A DNA stretch of 64,000 nt from Sitta carolinensis (Eukaryota; Chordata; Aves; Passeriformes; Sittidae). The stretch is taken from the NCBI GenBank assembly GCA_032173965.1, contig JAVUNC010000004.1, positions 60,365,501-60,429,500 on the forward strand, in the 5' to 3' direction. The notes below the pieces were generated by a model. The model saw nothing but the letters and a program-made list of their open reading frames with translations, ran no database searches and was not told where the DNA came from. The position numbers were made by a program, and so were the translations under genes. This document shows positions 1-9,821 of this stretch, piece after piece (within the stretch, counting starts at the first letter, position 1; each line of letters opens with the position of its first letter).

Positions 1-1455
1 GACTCAAAACGAAGTGGAAGGCAAGGATGGGAAAGAAAAGAAAGGCTCAAGAGAAAAGCAATGACATAATACTAAATCTTCCCCGTTAATGATGCTGAAT
101 CTGACAATTTTCACAGTTAGCTCCATTTTGAGATGGCTTAGTTAAGTGTTTAATGATGCAGGTAGCCCCACTCTCAGATTCACAAAAGTCTCTAATTGCC
201 TGATTCCTCCAGGAAAACTTTAATGTATTTAGTGTTAATCCATATAAATACACATCATGGATGTGTTCCACTGACAGCAATGGATGGTTCTTCTGTAAAT
301 GTTCAAAATGTGTAGTTCAAAACAGTGAAACAGCTCGAAACTATATTATGAAGAAGGCTTTTCTCAAGATGAGTGTCATGCTCCCACATAAACTGGATGG
401 AGTCACTTTCTTGCACTCCACAGCAAAGCATAAGTTCCTGCTTTCCCACAGTTCTGTGAGTGGGTGTTTACTGAGGCAGCAGAGAAGAGACGGAAGAGGC
501 ATGAGGAAATATACACAGAGGAGGGCAAAAAAGGTTGTATATGAGATAAACGGGAATATATTTGCAATTGTTGTTTTGTCAGCCAGAAGTACAGTTCCTT
601 CTGTAGCCTCAAGCAGGAAACAGGAGGGAAAAAAGAAAACCTGTGAAAGGGATATTTTTTTAAAACAGGAGATACGAGTTAAAGAGCAGTACCAAAACAT
701 TTTTACTATGTTAATTTGTTAATTAAAATAATTGTAGTTGACAGCATCCCTTTAATTGCATGGCCCTTTGTAGGTGTGTATTTTATTGTTCCTTGTTTTA
801 GTTCCTATGGGAACAGACTTAGGCAATTGTTTAAAGTGTCAATCGGACTTCTCTTCATAGAGAACAAGTTGAAACTTGCTCAGCTGAATGAGAGAGAGTA
901 CTCTTTCCGAGAGTAGAGGCTTCAAGTTTAACAATATTTTTTAAAAGTTGCTAGAAAATCAATGAAAGAAAGACAAATTGATGCCAACGCTTTTTAAAGT
1001 ACTTGGGCGTGATGTACTACCACCCTGGACAAGTCATGATGAGCTGGCTTATCTAACAGCCCATCACTATGGCATATGAACGTCCTGCTCTCCCTTCCTT
1101 TTCTGTCTTTAAGCTGCATCTTGTGTCCTCACCTGTTTTGTCAGCTCTTGCATCCTATGGAATGCCTCCATGAGCACATCTGGTTGAGCCTGAAGTTCAG
1201 TGGCAGCCTAGAACAATTCAGCTGCTGTCTACAGTCTTTACTTTATATATATTCAAGTTTATATAACAGATAATTTTTAGAGAGGAAAGCTCTTTCCTCT
1301 TTCACTTCCCTTTCCTTGGGCATTTTGTTCCTGCCCCTCCCTTGTTGCAGTCCTTTGTCATGCTTTGTCATGTCCTTTGCCAAGTCATTTCAGCATGTTA
1401 AAGCAGCAGAAAATTAACTTGCTGAAAAACTGAATAGTTTGGGGGTTTTTTGTTC

Positions 1456-1456
<1 letters not shown>

Positions 1457-1502
<46 letters not shown>

Positions 1503-1985
1503 GTATTTCTGCTGACATTCTTGTGCCACGACAGCTCTGCAAAACACCCGATAAGCTGTGGTGAGACTGTAAGGGAGAGGGCGGCAGGCTCTGAGGAGAG
1601 GACAGGGCAGCAGCCGCTGCCTGGGCAGCCCCGGGCGCAAGGGCATGCGGTGCCAGAGAAGCCTTCCTCCTTGGGCCCGCTGAGCTGCGAGCTCTGCTCA
1701 GCGCTCTACCACCTTTTGTCCCTTCTCTTTGGCCGTGTGGTGGCAGCCAGCCGGCTCCTGGTCAGCCCGCGAGCAGGCTCCCATTGGGCACAGTGCGTGG
1801 CGCTGGCATCACCCTGTGGATCCTGGGGCACAGCGAGGGGCTGCGATGGGCAGGGGAATCCCAGCGCGCTGCTCCCGCTGACCGCACCGACACTTGGCTT
1901 TAGATCAGTCGGGAGAATGCAAAGAACGAGACCCGGCTCAACAGCGGGGAGGTGAAAACGGCCAGAAAACAGCCAGAAACTGAAA
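1457..1985 (-). repeat. 43-T tract joined to a CpG-rich block; possible retrocopy
   Basis: A run of 43 T (1457-1499) is followed at once by about 460 bp that is far richer in G+C and CpG than the surroundings. Read on the minus strand this is a GC-rich body ending in a long poly(A), the form expected of a retroposed transcript or a non-LTR element. ATTAAA directly abuts the A run on that strand, which is closer than a normal poly(A) signal. I could not identify a parent gene or a convincing target-site duplication; only a weak 7-bp match (CTGAAAA) flanks it. A small CpG-rich regulatory island beside an unrelated T tract is the alternative. Confidence 0.4.
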
Positions 1986-3380
1986 AGCAGGTGTGTGGTA
2001 CAGAGTACAGATAGGCATGATCCATCATCATTTGTTTATTTCTCTGAAGTGCTATGTTCATTTCTCATACATATTCCTTAAAAAAAAATTAAAAAAAAAA
2101 AAAAAATAAGGAGGAAGTCCACTGAAGAAAAACAACTGGTTTGATGAAGTGGAACTAGGATATTAGAAATTTCTGTATAGTACCAACTTATTAAATGATG
2201 CTGTTCTGCATCTACAAGGCTCTTCACAGGGAAGCAAAGCATCAAACTAACAGTAATTCACTCTTTGTGCAGTGTACTCTACAAACACATGTTGGAAGAC
2301 TAAGGAAAATTATTTCCTGGCTCCAGAGAGGGGACTTTTGATGTGACTGGTAATACTGGAAAATTTGGGTTTTTTCCTCATGTAACTGTACTTTCTTGGC
2401 CCTTTCTTTTGGCTGGCTCATGTTCTGTGTCAGCTTCCCAGAATGAAAGACTTTTTTTCCTTTTCAGTCAATTGAAAGCAATACAAAATGTTCAATAGGC
2501 TTAAAATACCACACTGATAACTTCATGCAATGCTCATCTTTATTTTTTCAGTTGAAATTGTAAGATTTTGAGGTAGCCTACCTTTATCTTTGAAAACAGT
2601 CATTGATCAGGAAAGCACGGCCAATTCAAAAAACTTCTGGATTTTAATTGCATTTTGAGGAGAATTCTTATTTTATTCTGCTGGAATAAATTAAAATATC
2701 CATAGATTCTGATTTCTATCCAAAGCAATGAAGTTTTATGGCATAAAGCCAAAGTCAGAAGTTGAAAAACTACCAAAATATTACAGACTTTATATCATTA
2801 GGCAATTTCAGATTTTTAACTTACAAACAACTGTGTTTCTAATGCTTCAAAACAGGGGAAAAAAGCCACCCCAATCAAGAGATATGGTTTCAACATGGAG
2901 CGGATAAATGTAAATACAAAATTGCTTCTAGTCTCCAGAACTTGCCATGAAAAAGCTCTCTTACCTCATCTTGCCTTCTAAACTCACCCACTGCAGAGAA
3001 GTAATGCATGTTACACTTTGTTAGAAGGCTGCACAAAAACGACAGTCATCTTGGTCTTTCAAAAACAAGACTTAAGAGACACCTAACAGCTTCTTGGAGC
3101 TGCTTAAGTTGAGCACATTTTTGTAGTAAAAAACGCTATTTTTTAAATCTTCAGCAAGATTCTGATGTCCATTCTCACTCTCTGTTCCTGCCAACTCCTA
3201 CAAAATGGAATATTTCTAGTTTGCACAAAACCTTTTTCAAGGAAATTAAGTATTTTCACAAAATGAATAGTTGATAAGACTCCAAAAGGATGGCAGGGAG
3301 AGGTAATTTTTGAAATACAGCACAGAAAAAGGAGAGAAATATTTGGTCAGAAAAACAGGTACATTGTAGAAAACTCTTAG

Positions 3381-3452
3381 GATTATTTGCTCTTTACATT
3401 GTAAACTGGTATGTATGATTATTTGCTCTTTACATTGTAAACTGGTATGTAT
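3381..3452. repeat. Perfect 36-bp tandem duplication
   Basis: Two identical 36-bp units (3381-3416 and 3417-3452), each beginning GATTATTTGC and ending GGTATGTAT, lie directly end to end. With no mismatch between the copies in non-coding DNA, this is probably a recent replication-slippage duplication. Confidence 0.95.
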
Positions 3453-5822
3453 GATATACTGTAGCATTCAGCAAGTATGGAATGTGTAAGACACTGTCAG
3501 TGTCTTGCATGGCAATGGTAATATCATTACTTTGTTTGAATTTTTGTTCATTTATTTTTCAAAATTAATTTTGAAAGGTGTCTAAAATGGGCCTAGAAAA
3601 TGTGTCCACAGCAGTGCCTAACTTACTTTCCATCTGTAAGAATAGCAGGAATTTCAGTGCGATATTTGACACTTCAAGTATTTTAGATATTTTTTTATAT
3701 AATCCCCCACTTTTGATTGGAAGCAAAAAGCAATTTGGCAGTGTTGGATATACAATGTACAGAGACCTTATGTCCAAAATGCTGCAGTTTGCTATTTTGT
3801 GTTTATTCAACACTTTAATACTTTTCCTGATACTGCTTCCAACACATTCAAGCAGATTCTGCCATGAAGCATGGTAACAGATATTCTATATATGTAAGGT
3901 GAGGTGCCATCAGAGCAAATTAGCTTCCCTGTTGTTTCAAGGCTTGCCCTTGTGACACCTCCACGCTGTAGACAGGGTAAGAGACAGGAATTTTCAGCAG
4001 CAACAGCTTTTTCATTAGCATTTGCCTAACAGAAAGATAGTCTGTCTTGGTTTCTTTTAAGCTAGGTAACATTGCTGCATCATATTCATCTTTTGCATGA
4101 GATCGACCTGAGTCACAACTAAGAAATCAGAAGAGTACCTGCTGCAACACATGAACCTACAAAGTTTTATGAAAGGAGAACATTAGTCCTCCTACTGTAA
4201 GATTTAGTGCTTCAAACAAATTTTCATTAATCTGCGTAAACAATAAATACTTTGAGGAATAATGTTGAATCATGTGAAATATTACTATATTTAGTGTTTT
4301 TTGTAGGGGAGTTTTCAAACTGTTTTGAAAAAAAACCAAAACTTTGAAGAGGTATTGATATAAAAGAGATGATTAATTATTTAAATTCCAATGCAATACC
4401 AGTACTGATTAGGGTCTAAAATAGGCTATCATGAAAAGTACCATGTGTAGGACTGGATGATCTGGTAGAATCAAAATAGATTCACTATTGAAAATAAAAG
4501 TGTTCTCTGAGTTTGACTTCTACAATTATTTTCCCCAGCACTCCTCAAATACCTTTATGAATTTCTCTCAATTAATATGCCTAAGGTTCACTTCTCAACT
4601 ACAATGTCATAAAACCCAAGGAAAGACTGTGGCATGAGACAGCAGCTTGAATGAGGTGCTGGTATTGTTTACAAGTGTTCCGCTCTTGAAGAGTGTTTTT
4701 GAAATTAGCCCGAGTGCTACCTGTGAAGATAAGCCAACAATGACATTTTTGCATAAACCATTTGCTCTATTTGTGGATGTCTAAAATATTCCCTAATCTC
4801 AGGAGAGAACAGTGCCATTTGACATGATATAATCATTAATATTGTCAAAGCAATGAAGATACAGCTCCAGCAATATGCTAATAGAAACCTGATGAAGACT
4901 AAAAATGCTTGTCAGTGAACCAAAAAAAAATCTGTCAGCAGCCTTCTGAATACATAGGTGCTGTATTCATTAAGAAAGAAAGAAAAGTTATTAGCTGTTT
5001 ATAAAGACCATTTCACAGAATAAAAAATGCTGTGATATCTAAGTTATGAGATTGAAGGCAAACTGTTGACAACAGGCACTACAAGAGGAGGAGGAGATGG
5101 GAAAGAATAATGTAGCAGCATCTATTACGTGTGTGGAAATAGGATGCCAATGCATTTTCATGAGAGATGATATCAGAAACTATTTTTACATCCTGCTGCC
5201 AAAGCACTACTTTTCTACACCTTGCAGAGGGAGACACCCCCCATATTTTTCCCATGTGCCATTAACACTGCCAAAATTACTTCTGTGTAGCAATAAAATG
5301 TATTGTAGAACCACCAGGAGAGTGTCTACCAGGCTACTCCGTGTAATTTGGTTACCAAAGTAATTCATTTCCTCCAAGGAAGGGGAGTTATCCAGTGCTG
5401 GTCAGTCTGTTCCATGGTCCCTTTGTTATCAGGCACTGTTTATGGATAAAGAATTAGCTTATTGTATTAAAGGGATAAATATTCCATTTCAAAATCCAAA
5501 ATAAAATTATGAAAACAGAAAACATATTGCCTGAGAACTCAGCTGCATCCTTATGTGTTCTTGCTGTCTCTCTTAGGACAACATTCAGCCATGAGAGATG
5601 CAAGAAATTGTAATCAGCTGTTTTCTCAACTTTTTACAGAAGTTTTCACAGTTTGCTTTTGTGTGCTTTTGTGAACTGTATTGATTCCTACTGCACGTCC
5701 CATACTAGTTCATTCTCTATAGCTTACACAGCTCTGCTAGTAAATTGCAAAACTGTAAAAGATGAATCAAAATGAATCTTTGTTAGCACTAGTTTATGCC
5801 TGCTTACCCATTGCAGATCATA

Positions 5823-6262
5823 AAATTATAGAATCATTTAGTTTGGAAAAGACCTTTAAGATCATTGAGCCCAACTGTAAACCTGGCGCTGCCAAATCCA
5901 CCATGTCCCAAAGCACCACATCTACAGTCTTTTAAATACCTCTGGGGTGGTGATTCCATCATTCCCCTGAGCAGCCTGTTCCAATGCTTGAATCTACTTC
6001 TAGTGTAGAAATTTTTCCTAATATTCAATCTAAACCTTCCCTGGCACAACTTGAGGCCATTTCATTTGTCCTGTTGCTTGTTATTTAGAAGAGACCGACC
6101 CACCTGGCTACAAGCCCCTTTCAGGCAGTTACAGAGCAGTGAACTCTCCCCAAGCTCCCCTTTTCTCCCGGCTTACACAACCTCTGCGCCTTCAGCTGTT
6201 CAACATAAGGTGCTCCAGACCCATCACCAGTTTCATAGCTCTTCTTTGGATGCATATGGAGA
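5823..6262 (-). mobile_element. CR1 LINE fragment, 5'-truncated
   Basis: On the minus strand this reads as the 3' part of an avian CR1 retrotransposon. In order there is the end of ORF2 (a segment like GGTCTGGAGCACC), GTCGGTCTCTTCT, AAATGGCCTCAAGTTG, GGTTTAGATTGAATATTAGG, GCATTGGAACAGGCTG, TATTTAAAAGACTG, and the terminal GATCTTAAAGGTCTTTTCCAA followed by the tail at 5823. CR1 elements are typically 5'-truncated on insertion, and this copy keeps only about 440 bp. Stops and indels leave no functional reverse transcriptase. The 5' edge near 6262 is approximate. Confidence 0.93.
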
Positions 6263-6514
6263 ACATACTAGGCAGAAGCAATAGCAAGCAGCTTTGAGAG
6301 TGGTTCTGCCTTAAATGTGGGAAGCCTCTCTGGGATTTCTGCAGGCACCCCTGCCACCAGTGCCCATGTGAGAAGAGCTTGGTGCAGGATGGCATTTAGA
6401 GGAAAGCTTTCCCTTCATGGCTCAGAGCTTCCTAGAATGTGCAGTACTTTCTGGGATGTGAAGTCAGGACATTGAGGGTCTGTATGGACATGTTGGCAAT
6501 GGTGGACAAACTTT

Positions 6515-7138
6515 GTTCTTCCAGCAGTGTGCCCACATGGTAAAGAAGGCCAATGGCTATATCCTGGCCTGTATCAGGAACAGTCTGGCCAGCAGGACCA
6601 GGGAAGTCATACCTTCCCCTGTACTGGACACTGGTGAGGGTGCACCTTGAATGATGTGTCCAGTTCTTGGCCTTCAGTTTAGGAACAATGATGAGATTCA
6701 GGAGTGTGTCTGGAGAAGGGCAACAAGGCTGGTGAAGGGTCTGAAGCACAAGTCCTAGGAGAAGTGGCTGGGGGAGCTAGAGTTGTTTAGCCTGGAAAAC
6801 AGGAAGGGGAGACCTTATACACTCTCTATAGCAATCTGAAAGGAGGTTCTAGCCAGATGGAGGTCGGTCTCTTCTCTCAGGCAGCCAGCAATACGGACAT
6901 GAGAACAGTCTTAAGCTGTCCCAAGGGAAGCTTAGTTTGGACATTTGGAAGTTCTTCACAGAAAGGGCAACTGACTATTGATATGGACTGTCCATGGAGG
7001 TGGTGGAGTCACCCTATAAATGTTTTTAAGCTAAGACTGGATGCGGCACTTAGTGCCATAGTCTAGTTCACAGGACAGTGTTACTTCATAGGATGGACAC
7101 GATGATCTTAAAGGTCTTTTCCAACCTAGCTGTGTTTC
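6515..7138 (+). mobile_element. CR1 LINE fragment, 5'-truncated, opposite orientation
   Basis: The + strand shows the CR1 3' region. It includes AAGAAGGCCAATGGC, CCTGGCCTGTATCAGGAACA, GGCCAGCAGGACCAGGGA, TGTCCAGTTCTTGG, GAGAAGGGCAACAAGGCTGG, GTTGTTTAGCCTGG, GGTCGGTCTCTTCTC, AGTTCTTCACAGAAAG and GGTGGTGGAGTCACC, ending in GATGATCTTAAAGGTCTTTTCCAACC. The copy is diverged and carries frame-breaking changes, so it is a dead fossil. It differs from the neighbouring minus-strand copy in several subfamily-type positions. Its 3' end abuts the CpG island that starts about 20 bp further on. The 5' boundary is uncertain. Confidence 0.93.
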
Positions 7139-7541
7139 CACAAGCAGAATGGAGCATGTGGATGCCGCCGGTGGAGCGAAGCATTAGCGCGCACGATCAG
7201 CAGGGACAGCAGCACTGCACTCGAGCACTGCTTTGGGCAGGTGGGACAGGAACCACCCCTCGGTTATACCGGTGACCCGGAACGCGGGGCAGGCGCGCGG
7301 CTCCCGACGGGGCGGGTCAGGGCTTCCAGCGCCTGCCTTCCGGCCTGACTGAAACACAAACCCGGACGCAGTCCTCCGCCGCGGGGCAGGGCTCGTAGGG
7401 CTGCCCGGGGAAAAGCGGGGCCGTGCAGAGGTCGACAGACGCGGGGCCCGGCCGGGCAGAGTCTCCGCCCGCCGAGAGCCGCCGGGGCGGGGCGGGGCAG
7501 GCCAGGCCGGGCCAGGCCCGGCCAGCCCGGGCGGCTCGGAA

Positions 7542-7564
7542 GGAATGCTGGGGCTTGTAGTCCC
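7542..7564 (-). promoter_or_regulatory. ZNF143/THAP11-type site 1
   Basis: The minus strand reads GACTACAAGCCCCAGCATTC within this interval. It closely matches the known ACTACAATTCCCAGCATGC element bound by ZNF143 and THAP11 at CpG-island promoters of many housekeeping genes. Both the ACTACAA half and the CCCAGCAT half are present. Confidence 0.7.
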
Positions 7565-7594
7565 GCGCGACGCCGTCCCGCCCCCGGCTGCAAA

Positions 7595-7603
7595 ACTACA
7601 ACT
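7595..7603 (+). promoter_or_regulatory. Partial ACTACAA-type half site
   Basis: ACTACAACT matches only the 5' half of the ZNF143/THAP11 element and is followed by GAGCG rather than CCC. It is probably a degenerate copy within the cluster. Confidence 0.35.
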
Positions 7604-7610
7604 GAGCGAA

Positions 7611-7624
7611 ACTACAACTCCCGG
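7611..7624 (+). promoter_or_regulatory. ZNF143/THAP11-type site 2
   Basis: ACTACAACTCCCGG matches the ACTACAAYTCCC core in the orientation opposite to site 1, 50 bp away. The distal CAGCATGC part is replaced by CGGTGGGC. It lies in the presumed core promoter region. Confidence 0.6.
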
Positions 7625-8142
7625 TGGGCGGAGGGGCGTGTCCCGAGCGCCGTGTCCGAGCCCGCACGGGGCGGGGGCCGGTCCCGCTAGGTCGGGCCGC
7701 GCGGGCGGGGCTTCTCCGAGCCCATCGTTCGCTGGCGGGACTCGCTCGCCCTCGGCCCGGCAGCGGGATCGGGGCAGGACGCGGCTGCCGCTCGGGGCTG
7801 GCGGAACACACCGCCCGCGGCTCAGCGGAGCGTGGGTCGGGGGCGGCTCGGCTGAGCGGGAGGCGGCGGTAGTGGGAGCGGGGCTCCAGCGCGGACACCC
7901 GCCGCCCGGCTCGTTGCCCTGCGCTTCCAGCCCGGCCGGCGGCCGGCTGCCTGCGGGGAGGTGGCGATGGAGAAGAGTTAGTGCAGTCACCGCGCTCCAG
8001 TGGCCGGGGAGAGGGCCGGGCCGGGCCGGCTGGTGCGTGGGACCCGCTGCCGTGTCGCCGAGAAGCGGCTGGGTGACCGACCGGCCGAGGGCGGCGGAGG
8101 GTGCGCGCCTGTGTGGTCCCGTCCCCCGGCGGCTCCTCCCGC

Positions 8143-8160
8143 GGGCGGGCGGGCGGGCGG
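8143..8160 (+). promoter_or_regulatory. Guanine-quadruplex-forming tract
   Basis: Four consecutive GGGC units followed by GG give four G3 runs with 1-nt loops, the classic pattern for a stable quadruplex. It lies in the CpG island on the sense strand. If transcription starts upstream of it, it would also be in the 5' leader of the mRNA. Confidence 0.6.
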
Positions 8161-8884
8161 CCGGCGCTGCGGTGGTTACCGCCTCCCCCTGAAAATGAAG
8201 AGGTGGTGGCAGCTGCTGCTTCGGGGTTTGGCTGCCGGGGAGAAACCTGGGTAGAGGCTCGTAAAGAAGGGTGAAGAGAAAGTCGCCGCTCTCTGGTTCG
8301 CGAAAGGGGAAGTCGGGTGTTTTTCTCACCTTGCTGTGGGGCCAGAGCACCGCGAAGCCAGGGACGCCGGCGGGGAGCCGCTCCTGTGCGCCGGGGGAGG
8401 GGGCGGGATGCGGGGGGGGCCCGGCACCGCCGCGGGCCGTGGGCGAGAGCCTGCGGCGGGGCGCGGTGCGAGCGGCCGCGGCGGCGCTGAGCCGGGCGGC
8501 GAGGATGGTGCGGGGAGGGAGAAGTCGTGGCAGAGATTTAGCGGCGGCGAAGCCTCCCTGTCCCCTGCCTCCCAAACTCCCTCCCGCGGGGCCGAGGCGC
8601 TGGGGAGCATGAGGCGGCGGCGGGGACCTGTTGTGTAGGGGGAGGCGCGGGCAGGGAGGATGAGGAGGACCCGCTCCCGAGGCGCGGGTGTCTGTCGGAG
8701 AGCGGCCGTGCCCCGGGCTGCCACGGGCTCGGCAGAGTCCCTTGCTGTGGAGTGGTGACAGGGCAGCCCTGCGCCCCTAGGTCTGCGCCGAGCGGCGGCC
8801 GCTTCCCGCTGGACTGCGGCTTCAGGAAGAGGAGAGCTTCAAGTGTTCTTCGGAAGCTGGAGTTGCAGCCTGGTTCCTTACTTG

Positions 8885-8960
8885 CCTTCTTTTTTTTTTT
8901 TTTTTTTTTCTTTATTTTTTATTTTTTCTTTTTTTTTTTTATCTTTTTCTCCCCTCCCCC
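8885..8960 (+). repeat. T-rich/pyrimidine tract at CpG island edge
   Basis: About 76 nt almost entirely of T and C, broken by only a few A. It starts with about 20 T (8890-8909) and ends in TCCCCTCCCCC. It marks the abrupt 3' border of the CpG island and falls within the presumed 5' leader of ZDHHC14. Confidence 0.85.
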
Positions 8961-9063
8961 TTAATGATTTGTTTCGCGTGTCTCTCGAGGGAACGTCTTA
9001 GGAATGGTCATTTTTAGCAGTGGAATCTGCTGCGCATAGGAGGATTATAACAAATCTCTATGA

Positions 9064-9162
9064 ATGATAGACTCGATTGCTAAACCTTGCCTTGACCAAC
9101 CTTCTGACCCTCGGAGAAAACTCTCAGGGTGTGCGTGGGAAGGAAAAAACCTTCCCATTTGA
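9064..9162 (+). other. Upstream ORF in leader (32 codons)
   Basis: The ATG at 9064 opens a frame of 32 codons ending in TGA, well before the main start, and overlaps a 7-codon uORF starting at 9060. If included in the mRNA it could reduce initiation at the ZDHHC14 ATG. No conserved peptide is recognised. Confidence 0.35.
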
Positions 9163-9350
9163 AAATAAACTTGATAAAAAAAGACTGATTTTTTTTTTTT
9201 TTTTTGGAGAGCCTAACTGATTTATAATTACTTTTTTTTTTTTTTTTCTTTTTGTCCTGTTTTGTGATAAGTTGTTTTTGAAAGGATTGTCCTACGTGGT
9301 TGTTTTGTAACTGGTGGAGGAAGGAAGGATCCCTCTCAAGCGTTTCTGAT

Positions 9351-9455
9351 ATGACAGCTTTGGTTTCTGAAGAGTTAAATGGTGTTTGCTTTATACTACC
9401 AACTACCCAACTACCTATTGCTAGTCTGGTAGCAGACTTTTCATCGTTTTATTAG
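9351..9455 (+). other. Upstream ORF in leader (34 codons)
   Basis: ATG at 9351, beginning M-T-A-L-V-S-E-E, runs 34 codons to TAG at 9453-9455 and ends 115 nt before the main start. It is the last upstream ATG-initiated frame of notable length before ZDHHC14. It is a plausible translational control element if the leader is unspliced here; coding function is not implied. Confidence 0.4.
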
Positions 9456-9570
9456 CTTTTTTTTATTAACTGGGGCTGGTGGAGAGGGCTCTCTTGGTCA
9501 GAAGAATATTTGCACATACATATTTGTATATATTTTTGGTGGGGTTCTCCCCACATTTTACTCTTTCTTG

Positions 9571-9821
9571 ATGACTCCTGGAGGTGGTAGTGGGCCCATG
9601 AAAGACTGTGAGTACAGTCAGATCAGCACACACAGCTCTTCGTCTCCCATGGAGTCTCCCCATAAGAAAAAGAAATCAGTTCCCAAGAGAAAATGGGAGG
9701 TTTTTCCAGGAAGAAACAAATTCTTCTGCAATGGGAGGATCATGATGGCTCGACAGACCGGAGTCTTCTACCTGACTCTTGTTCTCATCTTGGTCACCAG
9801 TGGACTCTTCTTTGCATTTGA
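9571..9821 (+). CDS. ZDHHC14: ZDHHC14 coding exon 1 (palmitoyltransferase, N-terminus)
   Basis: This exon encodes residues 1-83 plus two bases of codon 84 of ZDHHC14, a multi-pass membrane enzyme of the DHHC family that transfers palmitate to protein cysteines, mainly at secretory-pathway membranes. The protein starts M-T-P-G-G-G and contains [10 protein letters not shown], then a Ser-rich and Lys-rich cytosolic tail (SSSS at 22-25, KKKK at 32-35). The juxtamembrane [20 protein letters not shown] follows at about 42-61, then the first membrane helix at about 63-83. This matches vertebrate ZDHHC14 as I know it from memory. ATG 9571 is chosen because the in-frame stop at 9430 precedes it with no other ATG between. 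Its context is poor (T at -3, A at +4), and Met10 is the next possible start. The donor is GA|GTAAGT at 9822. The close paralogue ZDHHC18 is less likely given the N-terminal wording. Confidence 0.96.

Larger units (their letters stand above)
1..5822. other. Upstream intergenic region, no gene recognised
   Basis: AT-rich DNA with stop codons frequent in all six frames. The open frames present are short (longest about 150 codons) and none reads as a known protein family. It holds a 43-T tract with a CpG-rich block at 1457-1985, an A-rich stretch at about 2079-2106 and a 36-bp tandem duplication at 3381-3452, listed separately. I see no tRNA, rRNA or coding exon. In mammals the neighbour upstream of ZDHHC14 is, from memory, TMEM242 on the opposite strand; nothing resembling it was recognised here. 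Confidence 0.6.
7155..8870. promoter_or_regulatory. ZDHHC14: CpG island, likely ZDHHC14 promoter
   Basis: About 1.7 kb of very GC-rich, CpG-dense DNA contrasts sharply with AT-rich flanks. It lies 0.7-2.4 kb upstream of the ZDHHC14 start codon. It holds many GGGCGG/GGGGCGGGG boxes (for example around 7485-7497), ETS-like CCGGAA (about 7276), an E2F-like TGGCGGGA (about 7733), a ZNF143/THAP11-like cluster (7542-7624) and a guanine-quadruplex tract (8143-8160). No TATA box was found at a supported start site. Long open frames on both strands here are expected from the scarcity of A/T and are not taken as genes. The exact transcription start and any divergent transcript cannot be read from sequence. 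Confidence 0.85.
8871..9570 (+). other. ZDHHC14: Presumed 5' leader of ZDHHC14
   Basis: This CpG-poor stretch joins the CpG island to the start codon. I see no well-formed 3' splice site immediately before the ATG (the last 30 nt lack an AG), so the coding part of exon 1 is probably continuous with at least some of this leader. It contains three T tracts (8890-8909, 9189-9205, 9232-9247). It also has several upstream ATGs with their own stops: 9004 (11 codons), 9060 (7 codons), 9064 (32 codons) and 9351 (34 codons). In the ZDHHC14 frame there is a TAG at 9430-9432 with no ATG between it and 9571. A leader intron further upstream cannot be excluded. Confidence 0.6.

Noticed and set aside
261..722. 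153-codon + strand open frame
   Set aside because: No domain or family likeness. It lies in AT-rich intergenic DNA with an overlapping antisense frame of similar size.
5834..6749. Several short open frames on both strands
   Set aside because: They are fragments and shadows of the two dead CR1 copies, with frame breaks.
7184..8575. 463-codon minus-strand open frame, and overlapping long frames on both strands, in the CpG island
   Set aside because: Extreme GC content removes stop codons in every frame. The translation is low-complexity Pro/Ala/Arg/Gly without a domain, and it covers a clear promoter island.
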